Source: Nevskiaceae bacterium (lineage in GTDB: Bacteria > Pseudomonadota > Gammaproteobacteria > Steroidobacterales > Steroidobacteraceae). Taken from it: a stretch of 64,000 bases of DNA. The stretch spans positions 1 to 64,000 of the forward strand of contig VEQP01000002.1 of assembly GCA_018883185.1 (NCBI GenBank), given 5' to 3'. A program made the translations under genes and the position numbers. Numbering within the stretch: position 1 is the stretch's first letter; the number at the start of each line of letters is the position of its first letter. Below the pieces are notes generated by a model. That model was not told the origin of the DNA and made no database searches. It saw only the letters and a list, made by a program, of their open reading frames with translations. Below are positions 7,737-16,549 of this stretch, one piece after another.

Positions 7737-9473
7737 CTAGAAGAGACCCGGCATCTCACGTTGTGCCACCGTCGGGTGGTCGGGCATGAGCGGTTCGAGT
7801 TCGAGCGTGTCGGTCTCCGGCAAGGCGGCGGCAGCGGCTTGCTTGCGCCCGGTGAGTGCTGCGATACCGGCACTGACGGGAATGGCGGTGCAGGACTTGC
7901 CGGCAAGATAGTCGATCGCTTGGCGAGTCGACGCTTCGTTCGCGTTGCCGAGCGGTTGCGTTACATCGTCTGCGGCGCGGCAGCTGGCTTTGACGGTCTC
8001 TGCCAACCCGTTGAAGTAGGCATCTGAGTTGGCCGAATTGCGCGTCGTGAAGGCCAGCACCCTCAAGCGATCGTCGCAGGCCGAGCGGTCGACGGCGATT
8101 TGTCCGACGGGTTTGCCAAAGGTATTGTCGCCGATCAATGCCAGATTGGCATTGAAGTACGGGATGAAACCGTTGATGACAAGTTCGCTCGCCGAGGCGG
8201 TGGAGCGCGTGCCGATGAAGGCGATCTTGGTCGGTGAGACGGCTTCAGCTTGGGCCGCGAAATATTTGATCGAGTTATTGGACGACTTCTCGGGCCGAAA
8301 CGTAAGCTGCGAGAAGATCTGCCCCGATGATCGATTGCCGCCGAGCAGATCACCCATCAGCTCGCCGGTGGAGACCAGACCTCCGCCGTTGTAGCGAAAG
8401 TCGACGATGACCTCGGTGATACCAGCGTTGCGGAACTTTAGGAATTCCTCGCGCAGCCGGGTATTGGCCGAGGAAATGAAAGTTCGCAGGTTGATGTAGC
8501 CGATTTTCTTGCTGCCATCTTGCAGGATCACGCCGCCATATCGCGGCGAGACGGGCTCGATACTGTAGTCGGCCTTGGCGACCGTCAGATCGCGTGTGCC
8601 CGAGGGGCCTGAAACGCGCAGCACTCTTGTCGTGCCCGCGGTGTTTGGGCCGAGTGCGTTGGTGACGCCGCTCGCGCCCTCGGCGGCAATGATGTCTGCC
8701 ACCGAGCGAATGTTAGCGGTAGTCGTGCCGACCCCGAGCAGTTCGTCGCGTCGGTCGATGCCGGCGGCGAGTGCGGGGGCGTTTTCGAACGCTTCAGTGA
8801 TGAAGACGCGTCGGGCTGCGGTGTCGCTGAAGAGTCGTATGCCGAAGCCTGCGGTGGCGCCCGAGTTGAAGAAGGCGTTTTCTTCAACGATGGAGGTAAC
8901 GTAAGTGAAATTGCGATCCTTGCCCTGGGCGCGTGCCGTGGCCGTCATGAAGCTGATCAAAGCGTCGACGGTGGCGTAGTCGTCCACATTTACGGTGCTG
9001 GGCAGCGTTTCCGGATATAGATACCACTCGCGCAGTTGCTGCACGACCCAGTTCTTCCGATCGGTCGCCGAGCACGAGGTGACGGGCGCGGTCGGCGTCA
9101 CGCTGGCACCGGCGGAGGCCTCGCTGTTGCCTACCGCGTTGCGCGCTGTGACCGTGCAGTTGTAGCTCGTGCCGTTGGTTAGACCGGTCACCGTGAGCGG
9201 ACTACCCGCACCCGTAGCCGTGCGGCTCGAGCCGCTTGCTGCGCAGGTCGCCGTGTAATCGAGAATGGCCGAGGAGCCGTTGTTGAGCGGTGCGGTGAAG
9301 CTCACCGTAGCCGTGGCATTGCCTGCCGCTACTACGAGGTTGGTGGGGGCGCCAGGTACGGAGCTCGTGGAGCCACCACCAGAGCTTCCGCCACCACCAC
9401 CTCCGCCACCGCAGGCCACGAGCAGCAGGGCAGACGCCAAGGCGGTCAGCGGACCACGTGCGTGAGTCAGCAT
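7737..9473 (-). CDS. Lipoprotein S41-family (C-terminal-processing type) protease with FN3 domain
   Basis: A 578-residue exported protease. The ATG at 9473 has AAGGA 6 bases upstream and begins a lipoprotein signal peptide with lipobox LVAC (Cys about 21), followed by a poly-Gly/Ser linker. Residues about 37-125 form a fibronectin type III-like domain. The rest is an S41 peptidase: a PDZ-like segment (about 220-300, with YGGVILQDG after it), a core with VIVDFRYNGGG, and the catalytic serine block STASASELV. Enzymes of this family cleave near C-termini or unfolded proteins in the periplasm. It is fifth in an operon with a CHAT protease, a caspase-like protease, an OmpA protein and a small secreted protein, so a joint envelope proteolysis role is plausible. 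Confidence 0.85.
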   Translation of the reverse strand: MLTHARGPLTALASALLLVACGGGGGGGGSSGGGSTSSVPGAPTNLVVAAGNATATVSFTAPLNNGSSAILDYTATCAASGSSRTATGAGSPLTVTGLTNGTSYNCTVTARNAVGNSEASAGASVTPTAPVTSCSATDRKNWVVQQLREWYLYPETLPSTVNVDDYATVDALISFMTATARAQGKDRNFTYVTSIVEENAFFNSGATAGFGIRLFSDTAARRVFITEAFENAPALAAGIDRRDELLGVGTTTANIRSVADIIAAEGASGVTNALGPNTAGTTRVLRVSGPSGTRDLTVAKADYSIEPVSPRYGGVILQDGSKKIGYINLRTFISSANTRLREEFLKFRNAGITEVIVDFRYNGGGLVSTGELMGDLLGGNRSSGQIFSQLTFRPEKSSNNSIKYFAAQAEAVSPTKIAFIGTRSTASASELVINGFIPYFNANLALIGDNTFGKPVGQIAVDRSACDDRLRVLAFTTRNSANSDAYFNGLAETVKASCRAADDVTQPLGNANEASTRQAIDYLAGKSCTAIPVSAGIAALTGRKQAAAAALPETDTLELEPLMPDHPTVAQREMPGLF

Positions 9474-9486
9474 GATCAGTCCTTGG

Positions 9487-9966
9487 TCAAAGAATTTCGA
9501 ATTGCAGTTGTCGTTCCGACAAACGGCCGACACCATCTTCGATGGCGATGACCAGGGTATGTCGACCTTTGGGTAGAGCCGCCTTGTCGACGGCAAAACC
9601 CTGCTCGGTCACAGCGGTCGAGCCCGTGATACGGGCTGTGATGTCGATGCGCAGCGAGCCATATTTGACCTTGAAGGTCTCTGGCCGAATGGTGGTGCCG
9701 CTCTCCGGTTCGAAGCGCAGCTTAAGTGTGGTCGGTGAGGTCACCGAGGTATTGACCTTGGGGGCATCAACCAGGATGCGCGGCGCCCCGGGTTCCGGCG
9801 TGAAGCGTGGAAAAAGCGGCTCGGGTGCTGCGAGCGAGGCCTGCATTTCCGCTTCCGTCACGAGAAGCAGGGGTTCCTGCGCGAAACTCGCGGTGGTGGC
9901 CGTGACGAGCCAGAGCGCGGTGAGCTTCCAGGCAAGCTTCGGGAGCGGACGGATCTGCGCGGTCAT
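9487..9966 (-). CDS. Small secreted protein, probable all-beta (Ig-like) fold
   Basis: 159 residues with a signal peptide ending near SFAQ (about residue 29). The mature part is short and beta-rich. It has a segment of TSPTTLKLRFEPESG type followed by KVKYGSLRIDIT and ends in a strand (RQLQFEIL), which resembles the Ig-like modules found in bacterial envelope proteins. No catalytic motif is visible. It sits between the OmpA-like gene (12 bases) and the S41 protease gene (13 bases) and is presumably co-transcribed. It could be a substrate, inhibitor or scaffold for the neighbouring proteases; nothing in the sequence decides this. Confidence 0.6.
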   Translation of the reverse strand: MTAQIRPLPKLAWKLTALWLVTATTASFAQEPLLLVTEAEMQASLAAPEPLFPRFTPEPGAPRILVDAPKVNTSVTSPTTLKLRFEPESGTTIRPETFKVKYGSLRIDITARITGSTAVTEQGFAVDKAALPKGRHTLVIAIEDGVGRLSERQLQFEIL

Positions 9967-9977
9967 ATCGAGAGTCC

Positions 9978-10517
9978 TCAGGGCATGGCCTTGATACGCA
10001 CGCGACGGTTCTCGGCCGCGAGCGGGTCGGTGTTATTGAGCAGTTCCGTGAACCCTTTGCCCACCGATTCGAGCCGAACGGGTTCGACTCCCTTCGATTG
10101 CAGATAGGTCAAGACGGATTGGGCGCGTCGCGCCGATAGCTCGAGATTGTAGCGTGCGCTGCCTTTAGCGTCCGTATGCCCCTCGATCATGAAACGGGTT
10201 TGGGCCAGTTGGTTGGCCTTCATGGCGATGCTCAGTTGTTCGAGCACGGGCAGGCTGTCTGGCGTGATCTTCGCTGAGTTGAACTCAAAGTTGATGCTCA
10301 TGTCGATGCTGCGCGCGACCGGCTTTAGGTTGCGCAGCGATCGGGTGCGACCCTCCGTCCCCGAAGCGGGCGCGGGTGCGGCGGCCGGATCCGGCGGCGC
10401 GAGTTGCTTGATGATCTCCTCGGCCGACATCGTTGGGCTGGGTGCGTTCTGCACCCATGTCAGCGGACTGTAGAGGGCACCGACAACGAGTAAGGACAAC
10501 AGGCTTGCGATTCTCAC
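9978..10517 (-). CDS. OmpA-family peptidoglycan-binding protein
   Basis: 179 residues with an N-terminal hydrophobic export signal (about 1-20), a short Pro/Ala-rich linker, and a C-terminal OmpA-like domain (about 70-179). The domain motifs are present: FEFNSAKIT, then IEGHTDAKG, then the helix LSARRAQSV and the final ENRRVRI block. These domains bind the diaminopimelate of peptidoglycan. There is no barrel, so this is a small anchor protein like Pal, though no lipobox is clear. The GTG start at 10517 overlaps the caspase-gene stop as GTGA, indicating translational coupling. It probably tethers the complex encoded by its operon to the cell wall (inference). Confidence 0.85.
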   Translation of the reverse strand: MRIASLLSLLVVGALYSPLTWVQNAPSPTMSAEEIIKQLAPPDPAAAPAPASGTEGRTRSLRNLKPVARSIDMSINFEFNSAKITPDSLPVLEQLSIAMKANQLAQTRFMIEGHTDAKGSARYNLELSARRAQSVLTYLQSKGVEPVRLESVGKGFTELLNNTDPLAAENRRVRIKAMP

Positions 10518-12460
10518 TGGACTTCCTCCACTTTGAGCCAGGCCGCGGCGAATCGCGGCGATCCCCGCACGCCCTCGCCGATGACGAAATTGATCAGTTC
10601 GCGCCGACCGCCGGCATCGGCTGCCTTGAACGTATAAGGTGCTTCGGGGTTCGCGGTGTTGCTGCTCAGCACCGACAAATCCCGTGGGTTGTCGGTCACG
10701 AGCACGAGCACGTGATCAGTTCCCGGCGGACCGCCCGCCACCACGCCCCAGTTGGGTCGTGGCAGACGCATGGGTGCGTTCGCTTTGATTTTATTGCTGC
10801 CATCCAAGCCATTCGGGAACAGCAGATAGAAACTGGTCTGATCGCTGCCGAGCAGCACGATGTAGACATATCCGTCGTGCTTCGAGGTGATCGTCAATTC
10901 GAAGGGGTCTTGGCCGATACGCAAAGATTTACGCGGTACGGTGACCGCCAGCGTGCGACGCGAATCGCGCTGGTCGTAGAGGTTCTGCACCGAGGCTACG
11001 GCCGTCACTGGCGCTGCCTCCTCCGGCGCGACGGTAGCGGGTGCCGCCTGCGTGGCTTGCGCTGCTGCGAGGCGCTTTTTCTCTTCCTCGGCGGCTTGTG
11101 CAAGCTGGGTCAGCCGCTCTTGCTCCGCGCGTAATTCCGCCTCCTCACGTTGCCGCCGCTCAAGCGCCACTTGAGCGAGACGCTCCGATTCGCGGCGCGC
11201 GGTTTCGGCCGCCGCCGCTTCGGCTACGAGGCGCGTGCGCTCTGCCTCGGCCACGCGTGCGAGTTCGGCTTCGCGAGCGAGGCGCTGCTTCTCGACCTGG
11301 GCGAGACGTGCCTGCTCCGCCTCGCGGGCCAAGCGCTCCTGCTCGAGTTTGGCGAGTCGTTCGGCTTCAGCGCGCTCTGCAGCGAGGCGCTGTTGTTCCT
11401 GACGAATTTTCTCTGCGCGCTGTTCGGCGGCGCGCCGCTCTTCGGCGCGGCGTTGCTCATCGAGTGCCGCTTGCTCGCGCTGCAGTCGCTCGCGCTCGAG
11501 TCGCGCGGCTTCGGCCGAAGGCGCTGCCGACTCTGTAGGCTTGCCCGCTGCTGCGACCGGGATCAGGTTGCGCAAGCCCGTAACGGTGACGTGATGCGGC
11601 AGCAGATCAGGGAAGCGAGCCACCTTGGTGCTGATGAAATCCTGGGCACATTGCTCCACTTCGGCGAGTGTCACCGCGCCGCTGCCATCGAGATCCTTCG
11701 CACCGCCGAGCAAGCAGCTCTTCATCGCCTGCGTGGCGAGTCCGCCGCGACTCGGTTCGTCGAAGCTGACTTCGTCCGCGCGCGCCGAGGTGATGTGCAC
11801 CACGTTCTCGGGTAGCGCATCGACGCCGTCGGAGTTCTGACCGAGAAGGCTGCGCGTGCGTACGTTGGAGGGGCGATTGCAAGCCGTACCGGTTTCATCA
11901 GCCTTCATGAAGAACTTCGGTCGCAGACCGCCGTTCTCCTCGCCCAGCGAGCGCGTGTTGCGCCGGATTCCCGCGATGCCGCCTGAGTGGCAGGCATCGA
12001 ACATGATGATCAGCTTGTCGGCCTTGCTGCCGAGCGGCTTGGCGTATTGGGCGAATTCGCGATTGACGATGACTTTGCGATCCCAAGTCAGCAATCCTTC
12101 GACACAGCCGCCGGCGTTGGGGTCACGCCAGCGCGTACCGTGGCCGGAGAAATAGACGAGGATGCGACCGCCGTCCGAGGCCTGTGCTGCGAGCTTGCCG
12201 AGCTCGGCGATGATGCGATCCTTGGTGGCCTGTTCGTTGAAGAGCTCGGTGACGTTACCCTCTGGTATGCCCATTGCAACGGCGATTTCTTTAGCGCTGT
12301 CGAGATCGTTCGGCACACCGAACAGCGGCGGGACCTCTTCGTCGCGGTAGATCGACACGCCAATGATGAGTGCGTGCTTGAACGGCTCCTGTGTAGCCGC
12401 GGAGGCGGCGGGAGGCAGGATGCTCGCCATGAGCAGCAGTATCGCAATCCATCGTGACAT
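10514..12460 (-). CDS. Exported caspase-like (C14) protease with EF-hand loop, coiled coil and DUF4384 domain
   Basis: 648 residues from the ATG at 12460. A signal peptide (about 1-22, ending ASAA) is followed by a C14 caspase-like domain with catalytic His107 in YFSGHG and Cys157 in FDACHSGG. At 256-267, DLDGSGAVTLAE is a canonical 12-residue EF-hand calcium loop. Residues about 315-515 are a long Glu/Arg/Ala-rich coiled coil. The C-terminal region from about 530 matches DUF4384 (VYIVLLGSDQ, then FPNGLDGSNKI), a module common on exported caspase-like and OmpA-linked proteins. It is coupled to the OmpA gene downstream and follows the CHAT gene by one base. Metacaspase-like cleavage after basic residues is possible but is not shown by the sequence. 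Confidence 0.88.
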   Translation of the reverse strand: MSRWIAILLLMASILPPAASAATQEPFKHALIIGVSIYRDEEVPPLFGVPNDLDSAKEIAVAMGIPEGNVTELFNEQATKDRIIAELGKLAAQASDGGRILVYFSGHGTRWRDPNAGGCVEGLLTWDRKVIVNREFAQYAKPLGSKADKLIIMFDACHSGGIAGIRRNTRSLGEENGGLRPKFFMKADETGTACNRPSNVRTRSLLGQNSDGVDALPENVVHITSARADEVSFDEPSRGGLATQAMKSCLLGGAKDLDGSGAVTLAEVEQCAQDFISTKVARFPDLLPHHVTVTGLRNLIPVAAAGKPTESAAPSAEAARLERERLQREQAALDEQRRAEERRAAEQRAEKIRQEQQRLAAERAEAERLAKLEQERLAREAEQARLAQVEKQRLAREAELARVAEAERTRLVAEAAAAETARRESERLAQVALERRQREEAELRAEQERLTQLAQAAEEEKKRLAAAQATQAAPATVAPEEAAPVTAVASVQNLYDQRDSRRTLAVTVPRKSLRIGQDPFELTITSKHDGYVYIVLLGSDQTSFYLLFPNGLDGSNKIKANAPMRLPRPNWGVVAGGPPGTDHVLVLVTDNPRDLSVLSSNTANPEAPYTFKAADAGGRRELINFVIGEGVRGSPRFAAAWLKVEEVQ

Positions 12461-12461
12461 C

Positions 12462-14756
12462 TCAGACTCCGAGACCAGTGAGATAGAACGCAGCCCAGTA
12501 GAACGGATGGGCAAAGGCCTTGCGCGTTTCGCGCTGCGCGTCTCGCAGGGCCTCACGCTTGGGCTTGCCCGCACTGAGGTTCGCATAAAAATGCTGCATC
12601 AGCACGCCAGTGGCCTGATCGTCGACCTTCCATTGACTCGCCACGATGTTGCTGCTGCCGGCAAACAGGAAGCCACGTGTCAGGCCGAGCACGTCATCGC
12701 CGGTCTGAACCTTTCCAAGCCCGGTCTCACAGGCCGAGAGGGTGACGAGATCGGCGTCGAGGCGCATGTTGTACAGATCGCCCACGGTCAGCGAGCCGTC
12801 CTCTGTGCCTGACTTGGCGAGCAGCAGCCTCGATTGCAGGGCGTTGGCACCGTTGAACTCGCCGTGCGAGGCAACATGCAGCATGCGGAACATGGGCGCG
12901 CGGGCCTTGAAGATTTCCTCAGAGGCCTGTGCGCGCGCGAAGATCTCGCTGGATGGGATGCTTTGTGCGATGTATTTGCCCTCGGTCTCGGCAAATGGCA
13001 GATCGAGCGAAGGATCCTTCAGGTCCGGATTGGCGAGTACGAGCACCGGGTCTTTCTGAGTGCCGGACGGTGCTCGCAGGAAGCGGATGGTGCTGGCGCT
13101 CGGCAGGAAGCGGATCAGCGTGTTTTGCATCAGGTAATCACTGCCGTCGTACAGCGCTGCGAACGGTAGATAGTGCAGCACGCCATGCGGAACGACGAGC
13201 AGACTCTTGCCCGCTGCCAATGGACGCACCGGCCCGAGCAGGATGTCGTGCAGTTCCTTGGCGTATTCCCGCGTGCGATTCTCATCCTCGTCTTCCTGGA
13301 TGGTGACGCGCAGTCGCCGCACTTTGGCCGCCAGATCTCCCGCTACCACCCGTTGCATGCTTACGGCATCTTTGGTGACCGCGCCGATGAACAATTGCTC
13401 ACCACTCAGGTAGTACTGGAGCACCACCTCATCGGCGAGCAATCGGCTTTGGATGTCAGCGATGGGCACGGCGGTGACGGTGACCAGCGAGGCGAGTTCC
13501 GGGTCGTTGCGGCGCAACTCTGCAGTCAGGCGCGCGGCTTCCGCCTCGCGTTGCGCGCTATTGGCCAAGGCATCCATGTCCGCCGGGGCTTGCTCGATAG
13601 CCAGCCGATCGGCCTCGGTGAGCGCCGCGAGTGAGGCACCCTTGAGCTCGTTTTTGGTGGCGAGCAGGTCCACGAGCGCGCGCGCCTTCGAGCGCTCGAT
13701 GTACTCGAAGGTCTGTTCAATACGGCCTGCGCGATACAGCGCATCGACCAGCCGGCCATACACGGCCTGCTTGTCGCCGACGAAGCCGATCTTGTTGGTT
13801 TCGGTGTTGATGCTCAGCCGCTGGCGTTCGATCACCTCGACAGCTTCCCGGTAGCGTTCGAGGGCTTTGTCGATCTCGCCATCGAGCTCGTGGATGCGCG
13901 CGCGATCACTCAGCAATTGCCAGTAGATCTCGCCGTTGGCACGCACCTGCGGAATGCCGAGCAGTTCGTCGTACCCTCTGCGTGCTTCGTCGATCCGGCC
14001 CGTTTCGAAGTAGGCCTTGGTGATCATGAAGTTGCGTGGCAGCTCTGCCCACAGCCAGTTGTTCACGCCGCGCAGTGTTGCGCCGCTCACAAGATTATCG
14101 AGGAAGCTGCGTAGCCCAAACGTGGTATCACTTTCGATGGCCTTGACCGCTTTGTCGAACTCGCCGAGGGCCATGTACACCCGGCCGAGCGCCATGGCCT
14201 TGGTGCCGAGGTAGTCGCGACCGAGCAGGCCGAGCTGGAAGTCCTCGAGCTCGCGAGCATAGTTGCTGCCGGCCTCACGATCGCCATCCAGCGTTGCGGC
14301 CAGCGACACGGCCGCCATCAGGTTCACGATCATGTCCAGATCGTCGCTGTCCGCCTCCCGCAGCCACTTGAGACCTTTCTGAGCTTCATCGATCGCATCG
14401 GAATATTGACCGAGTTCGATCAGCGCGTCAGCGCGCATGACATGCACCGTGGGCGTGCCGTCGTCGAGCCCGAGCAAGCGGGTGCGCAGATCTCCGCCGC
14501 GGATCCGCTCCTCGAGACGATCGAGACAGGGCAGCAACTTGTCGTAGCGCTTGATCTTCGAATACGCGAAACACAATGCGTGGCGGTCCGCCGTACGCAG
14601 CGGCTTGCTCGAGGCTTGCTCGTCCACCTCGATCAGGCGCGCGAGTTCATCGAAACGCCCGGTGGCCGCGAGCGCAAAGTGCTGGTTGTTGGCGTGCGCC
14701 ACCAGCGGTGCGAGCAGCAGGCTGCCGAGGCAGATTGAGCGGCGCCAGGTTTTCAT
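12462..14756 (-). CDS. Exported TPR-CHAT clan CD protease
   Basis: 764 residues. A signal peptide (1-22, ending VAHA) precedes a helical-repeat region (about 30-400) in which several TPR units can be seen (for example ADALIELGQYSDAIDEAQKG and the A/Y-spaced repeats after it). The C-terminal 300 residues are a CHAT domain: His631 in HVASHGEF and Cys676 in TLSACETG form the dyad, followed by GLTRGFLFAG and the conserved ending of HPFYWAAF type. CHAT proteases are caspase relatives usually switched on by a partner bound to the TPR array. A good Shine-Dalgarno (AGGAG) precedes the ATG. It is the first gene of the exported-protease operon, 60 bases after the CorA gene. The substrate is unknown. 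Confidence 0.9.
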   Translation of the reverse strand: MKTWRRSICLGSLLLAPLVAHANNQHFALAATGRFDELARLIEVDEQASSKPLRTADRHALCFAYSKIKRYDKLLPCLDRLEERIRGGDLRTRLLGLDDGTPTVHVMRADALIELGQYSDAIDEAQKGLKWLREADSDDLDMIVNLMAAVSLAATLDGDREAGSNYARELEDFQLGLLGRDYLGTKAMALGRVYMALGEFDKAVKAIESDTTFGLRSFLDNLVSGATLRGVNNWLWAELPRNFMITKAYFETGRIDEARRGYDELLGIPQVRANGEIYWQLLSDRARIHELDGEIDKALERYREAVEVIERQRLSINTETNKIGFVGDKQAVYGRLVDALYRAGRIEQTFEYIERSKARALVDLLATKNELKGASLAALTEADRLAIEQAPADMDALANSAQREAEAARLTAELRRNDPELASLVTVTAVPIADIQSRLLADEVVLQYYLSGEQLFIGAVTKDAVSMQRVVAGDLAAKVRRLRVTIQEDEDENRTREYAKELHDILLGPVRPLAAGKSLLVVPHGVLHYLPFAALYDGSDYLMQNTLIRFLPSASTIRFLRAPSGTQKDPVLVLANPDLKDPSLDLPFAETEGKYIAQSIPSSEIFARAQASEEIFKARAPMFRMLHVASHGEFNGANALQSRLLLAKSGTEDGSLTVGDLYNMRLDADLVTLSACETGLGKVQTGDDVLGLTRGFLFAGSSNIVASQWKVDDQATGVLMQHFYANLSAGKPKREALRDAQRETRKAFAHPFYWAAFYLTGLGV

Positions 14757-14816
14757 TGACTCCTATCCTAACCCTCGACAGGGAGGGCGGGTAAAGGCCT
14801 CCATGAAGCGATAACT

Positions 14817-15797
14817 TCAGAGCCAGCCGCGGCGTTTGAAGAGCCAGTAGGGGAGGGCGGCGCTCGCCACCATAACTACAAGGGCGGCCGGAAATCCCCA
14901 GGGTTGCTCAGAGGTCGGGATCCATTCGAAGTTCATGCCAAAGATGGCGCCGATCACCGAGGGTGGCAGCAGCACCACGGTCGCCACGGAAAAAATCTTC
15001 AGGATGTTGTTCTGGTCGATGTTGATCATGCCGAGGGTGGCCTCGAGCATGAATTGCACTTTGTTGCCGAGGAAGGTGGCGTGATCGCTCATTTGCGTCA
15101 CATCGCGCACCAGGCTCTTCAGACGGCTACGCACTTCCGGTGTGAGCAGCGGGTGATTCGACTGTTGCAGGAAGGCGAGCAAGCGGGTCAGGCTCGCCAG
15201 CGTCTCGCGTGCCTTGGAGGTCAGATCACCGTTGCGACCGACGCGCTCGAGAATCAGGCGATAATCGCGCGGATGCCGTCGTCGCTGCCCGGGCGGTGGC
15301 GGTGTGAACACTTCGGCCGACACCGCATCGATGTCGCCACCGATGCGCTCGAGCACGTCTGCGATCCGGTTGACCATCGCTTCGAGCAGGCCGGCCAATA
15401 CGGCCGCAGCGGAGGTGCAGGTGCTGCGGTGCCGCTCGGCGTAGGCGATGTAGCGACGAAACGGCAGCAGATCGACGTAGCGGTTGGTGATCAGCCGGTT
15501 CGGCGTGAGGATGAAGGTGATCTGACTGCTCTCAGGCCGCTCGGTATCGAGTTTCGTGACCACGGTTGCGGTCATGTAGAGCGAGCCGTTCTCCTCGTAA
15601 AGACGATTCGAGGATTCGATTTCGCGCATTTCTTCACGCGTCGGTACATCGACGGCAAGAAAGCGCTCGACTTGTGCTTCTTCGTCGGGTGCGGGCTCGA
15701 GAAGATCGATCCAGAGCGCTGCCTCGGGCAGGGCGTCTTGGGCAGTGACGACCCGGCGCTGCAGCCCCTGATCGTCGAGCAGGAAACAGCCGATCAT
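14817..15797 (-). CDS. CorA-family divalent cation transporter
   Basis: 326 residues with a soluble alpha/beta N-terminal domain and a long helix leading to two C-terminal transmembrane helices. The signature GMN sits in IFGMNFE at the end of the first membrane helix, with a short periplasmic loop and a second helix ending in basic residues (FKRRGWL). CorA homopentamers carry magnesium, or cobalt and nickel, across the inner membrane; the subgroup cannot be settled by eye. A Pro-rich loop (PPPPGQRRR) in the cytoplasmic domain is a small insertion. The gene lies upstream of the CHAT operon on the same strand and may be transcribed with it, though no shared function is obvious. Confidence 0.88.
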   Translation of the reverse strand: MIGCFLLDDQGLQRRVVTAQDALPEAALWIDLLEPAPDEEAQVERFLAVDVPTREEMREIESSNRLYEENGSLYMTATVVTKLDTERPESSQITFILTPNRLITNRYVDLLPFRRYIAYAERHRSTCTSAAAVLAGLLEAMVNRIADVLERIGGDIDAVSAEVFTPPPPGQRRRHPRDYRLILERVGRNGDLTSKARETLASLTRLLAFLQQSNHPLLTPEVRSRLKSLVRDVTQMSDHATFLGNKVQFMLEATLGMINIDQNNILKIFSVATVVLLPPSVIGAIFGMNFEWIPTSEQPWGFPAALVVMVASAALPYWLFKRRGWL

Positions 15798-15828
15798 GCG
15801 CGCCGATAAAGCCGTGCGCGCCGCGAGA

Positions 15829-16524
15829 TCAGCGTGGCTGCTCGGCGCGGGCGAGGGCGTTGATCAGTTCGATCATCTGCGGCACACCGCCCGCCGAGTT
15901 GATGTCGGTCGACCAGCGACCGTTGACCGCCATGAACGGCGTGCCTTCAGCGCGGTAGCGACGCACGATCTCGTCGGCCTGGCGCAGCTTCGTGTTCACC
16001 CACATGGAATTCCAGGCGTCGGTGAACGCTTTCGGATCTATGCCGTTGGCCTTCGCCCAATCTCGCACCACCGGCAAGGTCGACTCTTCGTTTTGACCCA
16101 ACAGACGATTACCGCCGCGGTGGATGGTATCGAATACTTTGGTGTGCAGCCGCTCGTCCTGCTTCAGTGCCTGCAGGGTGTAGAAGAGGCGCGCGTGCAG
16201 CTTGGCGCCTTCGTTCCAGGTCACGGGCACGCGCACGAACTCGACGTTGGCGGGCTTGTCTTTCTTTTTCCAGCTCTCGAGGTACGGGTCGAGCATGTAG
16301 CAGGCGCCGCAGCCGTACCAGAAGATCTCGACCACTTCGACCTTGCCCGGTGCGACCGAGGTCGGCATTTGTGGCACAACACTGCGGTAGTGCCGTCCTT
16401 GTTGCCACTTGCTCGGCACGGCTGCGCCTTGGGCGTGCGATGCCGGGGCAGCGGCCGTGAACAGCAGCGCTACGGCGACAGCAAGGAGAGGCAAACCGGA
16501 CAAGGCTCGAGTGATCGTCTTCAT
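15829..16524 (-). CDS. dsbA: Thiol:disulfide interchange protein DsbA family
   Basis: About 231 residues. A signal peptide (to about ASHA) is followed by a thioredoxin fold with an inserted helical domain. The redox site is CGAC within FWYGCGACY, and the cis-Pro loop is GTPFMAVNG. The protein introduces disulfides into exported proteins. Three closely spaced starts (GTG 16533, ATG 16530, ATG 16524) are possible and none has a strong ribosome site; I list the last. It lies 25 bases downstream of the cytochrome c4 gene on the same strand, and dsbA-cc4 next to engB and polA is the order I recall from Pseudomonas, which supports the DsbA name. Confidence 0.88.
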   Translation of the reverse strand: MKTITRALSGLPLLAVAVALLFTAAAPASHAQGAAVPSKWQQGRHYRSVVPQMPTSVAPGKVEVVEIFWYGCGACYMLDPYLESWKKKDKPANVEFVRVPVTWNEGAKLHARLFYTLQALKQDERLHTKVFDTIHRGGNRLLGQNEESTLPVVRDWAKANGIDPKAFTDAWNSMWVNTKLRQADEIVRRYRAEGTPFMAVNGRWSTDINSAGGVPQMIELINALARAEQPR

Positions 16525-16549
16525 AAGCATCACCGTGAACTATGGGTAA

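Noticed and set aside
11040-11520. Repetitive GC-rich sequence resembling a tandem repeat array
   Set aside because: It is the coding sequence of the Glu/Arg/Ala coiled coil of the caspase-like protein; units are irregular and there are no spacers, so not CRISPR or a satellite.
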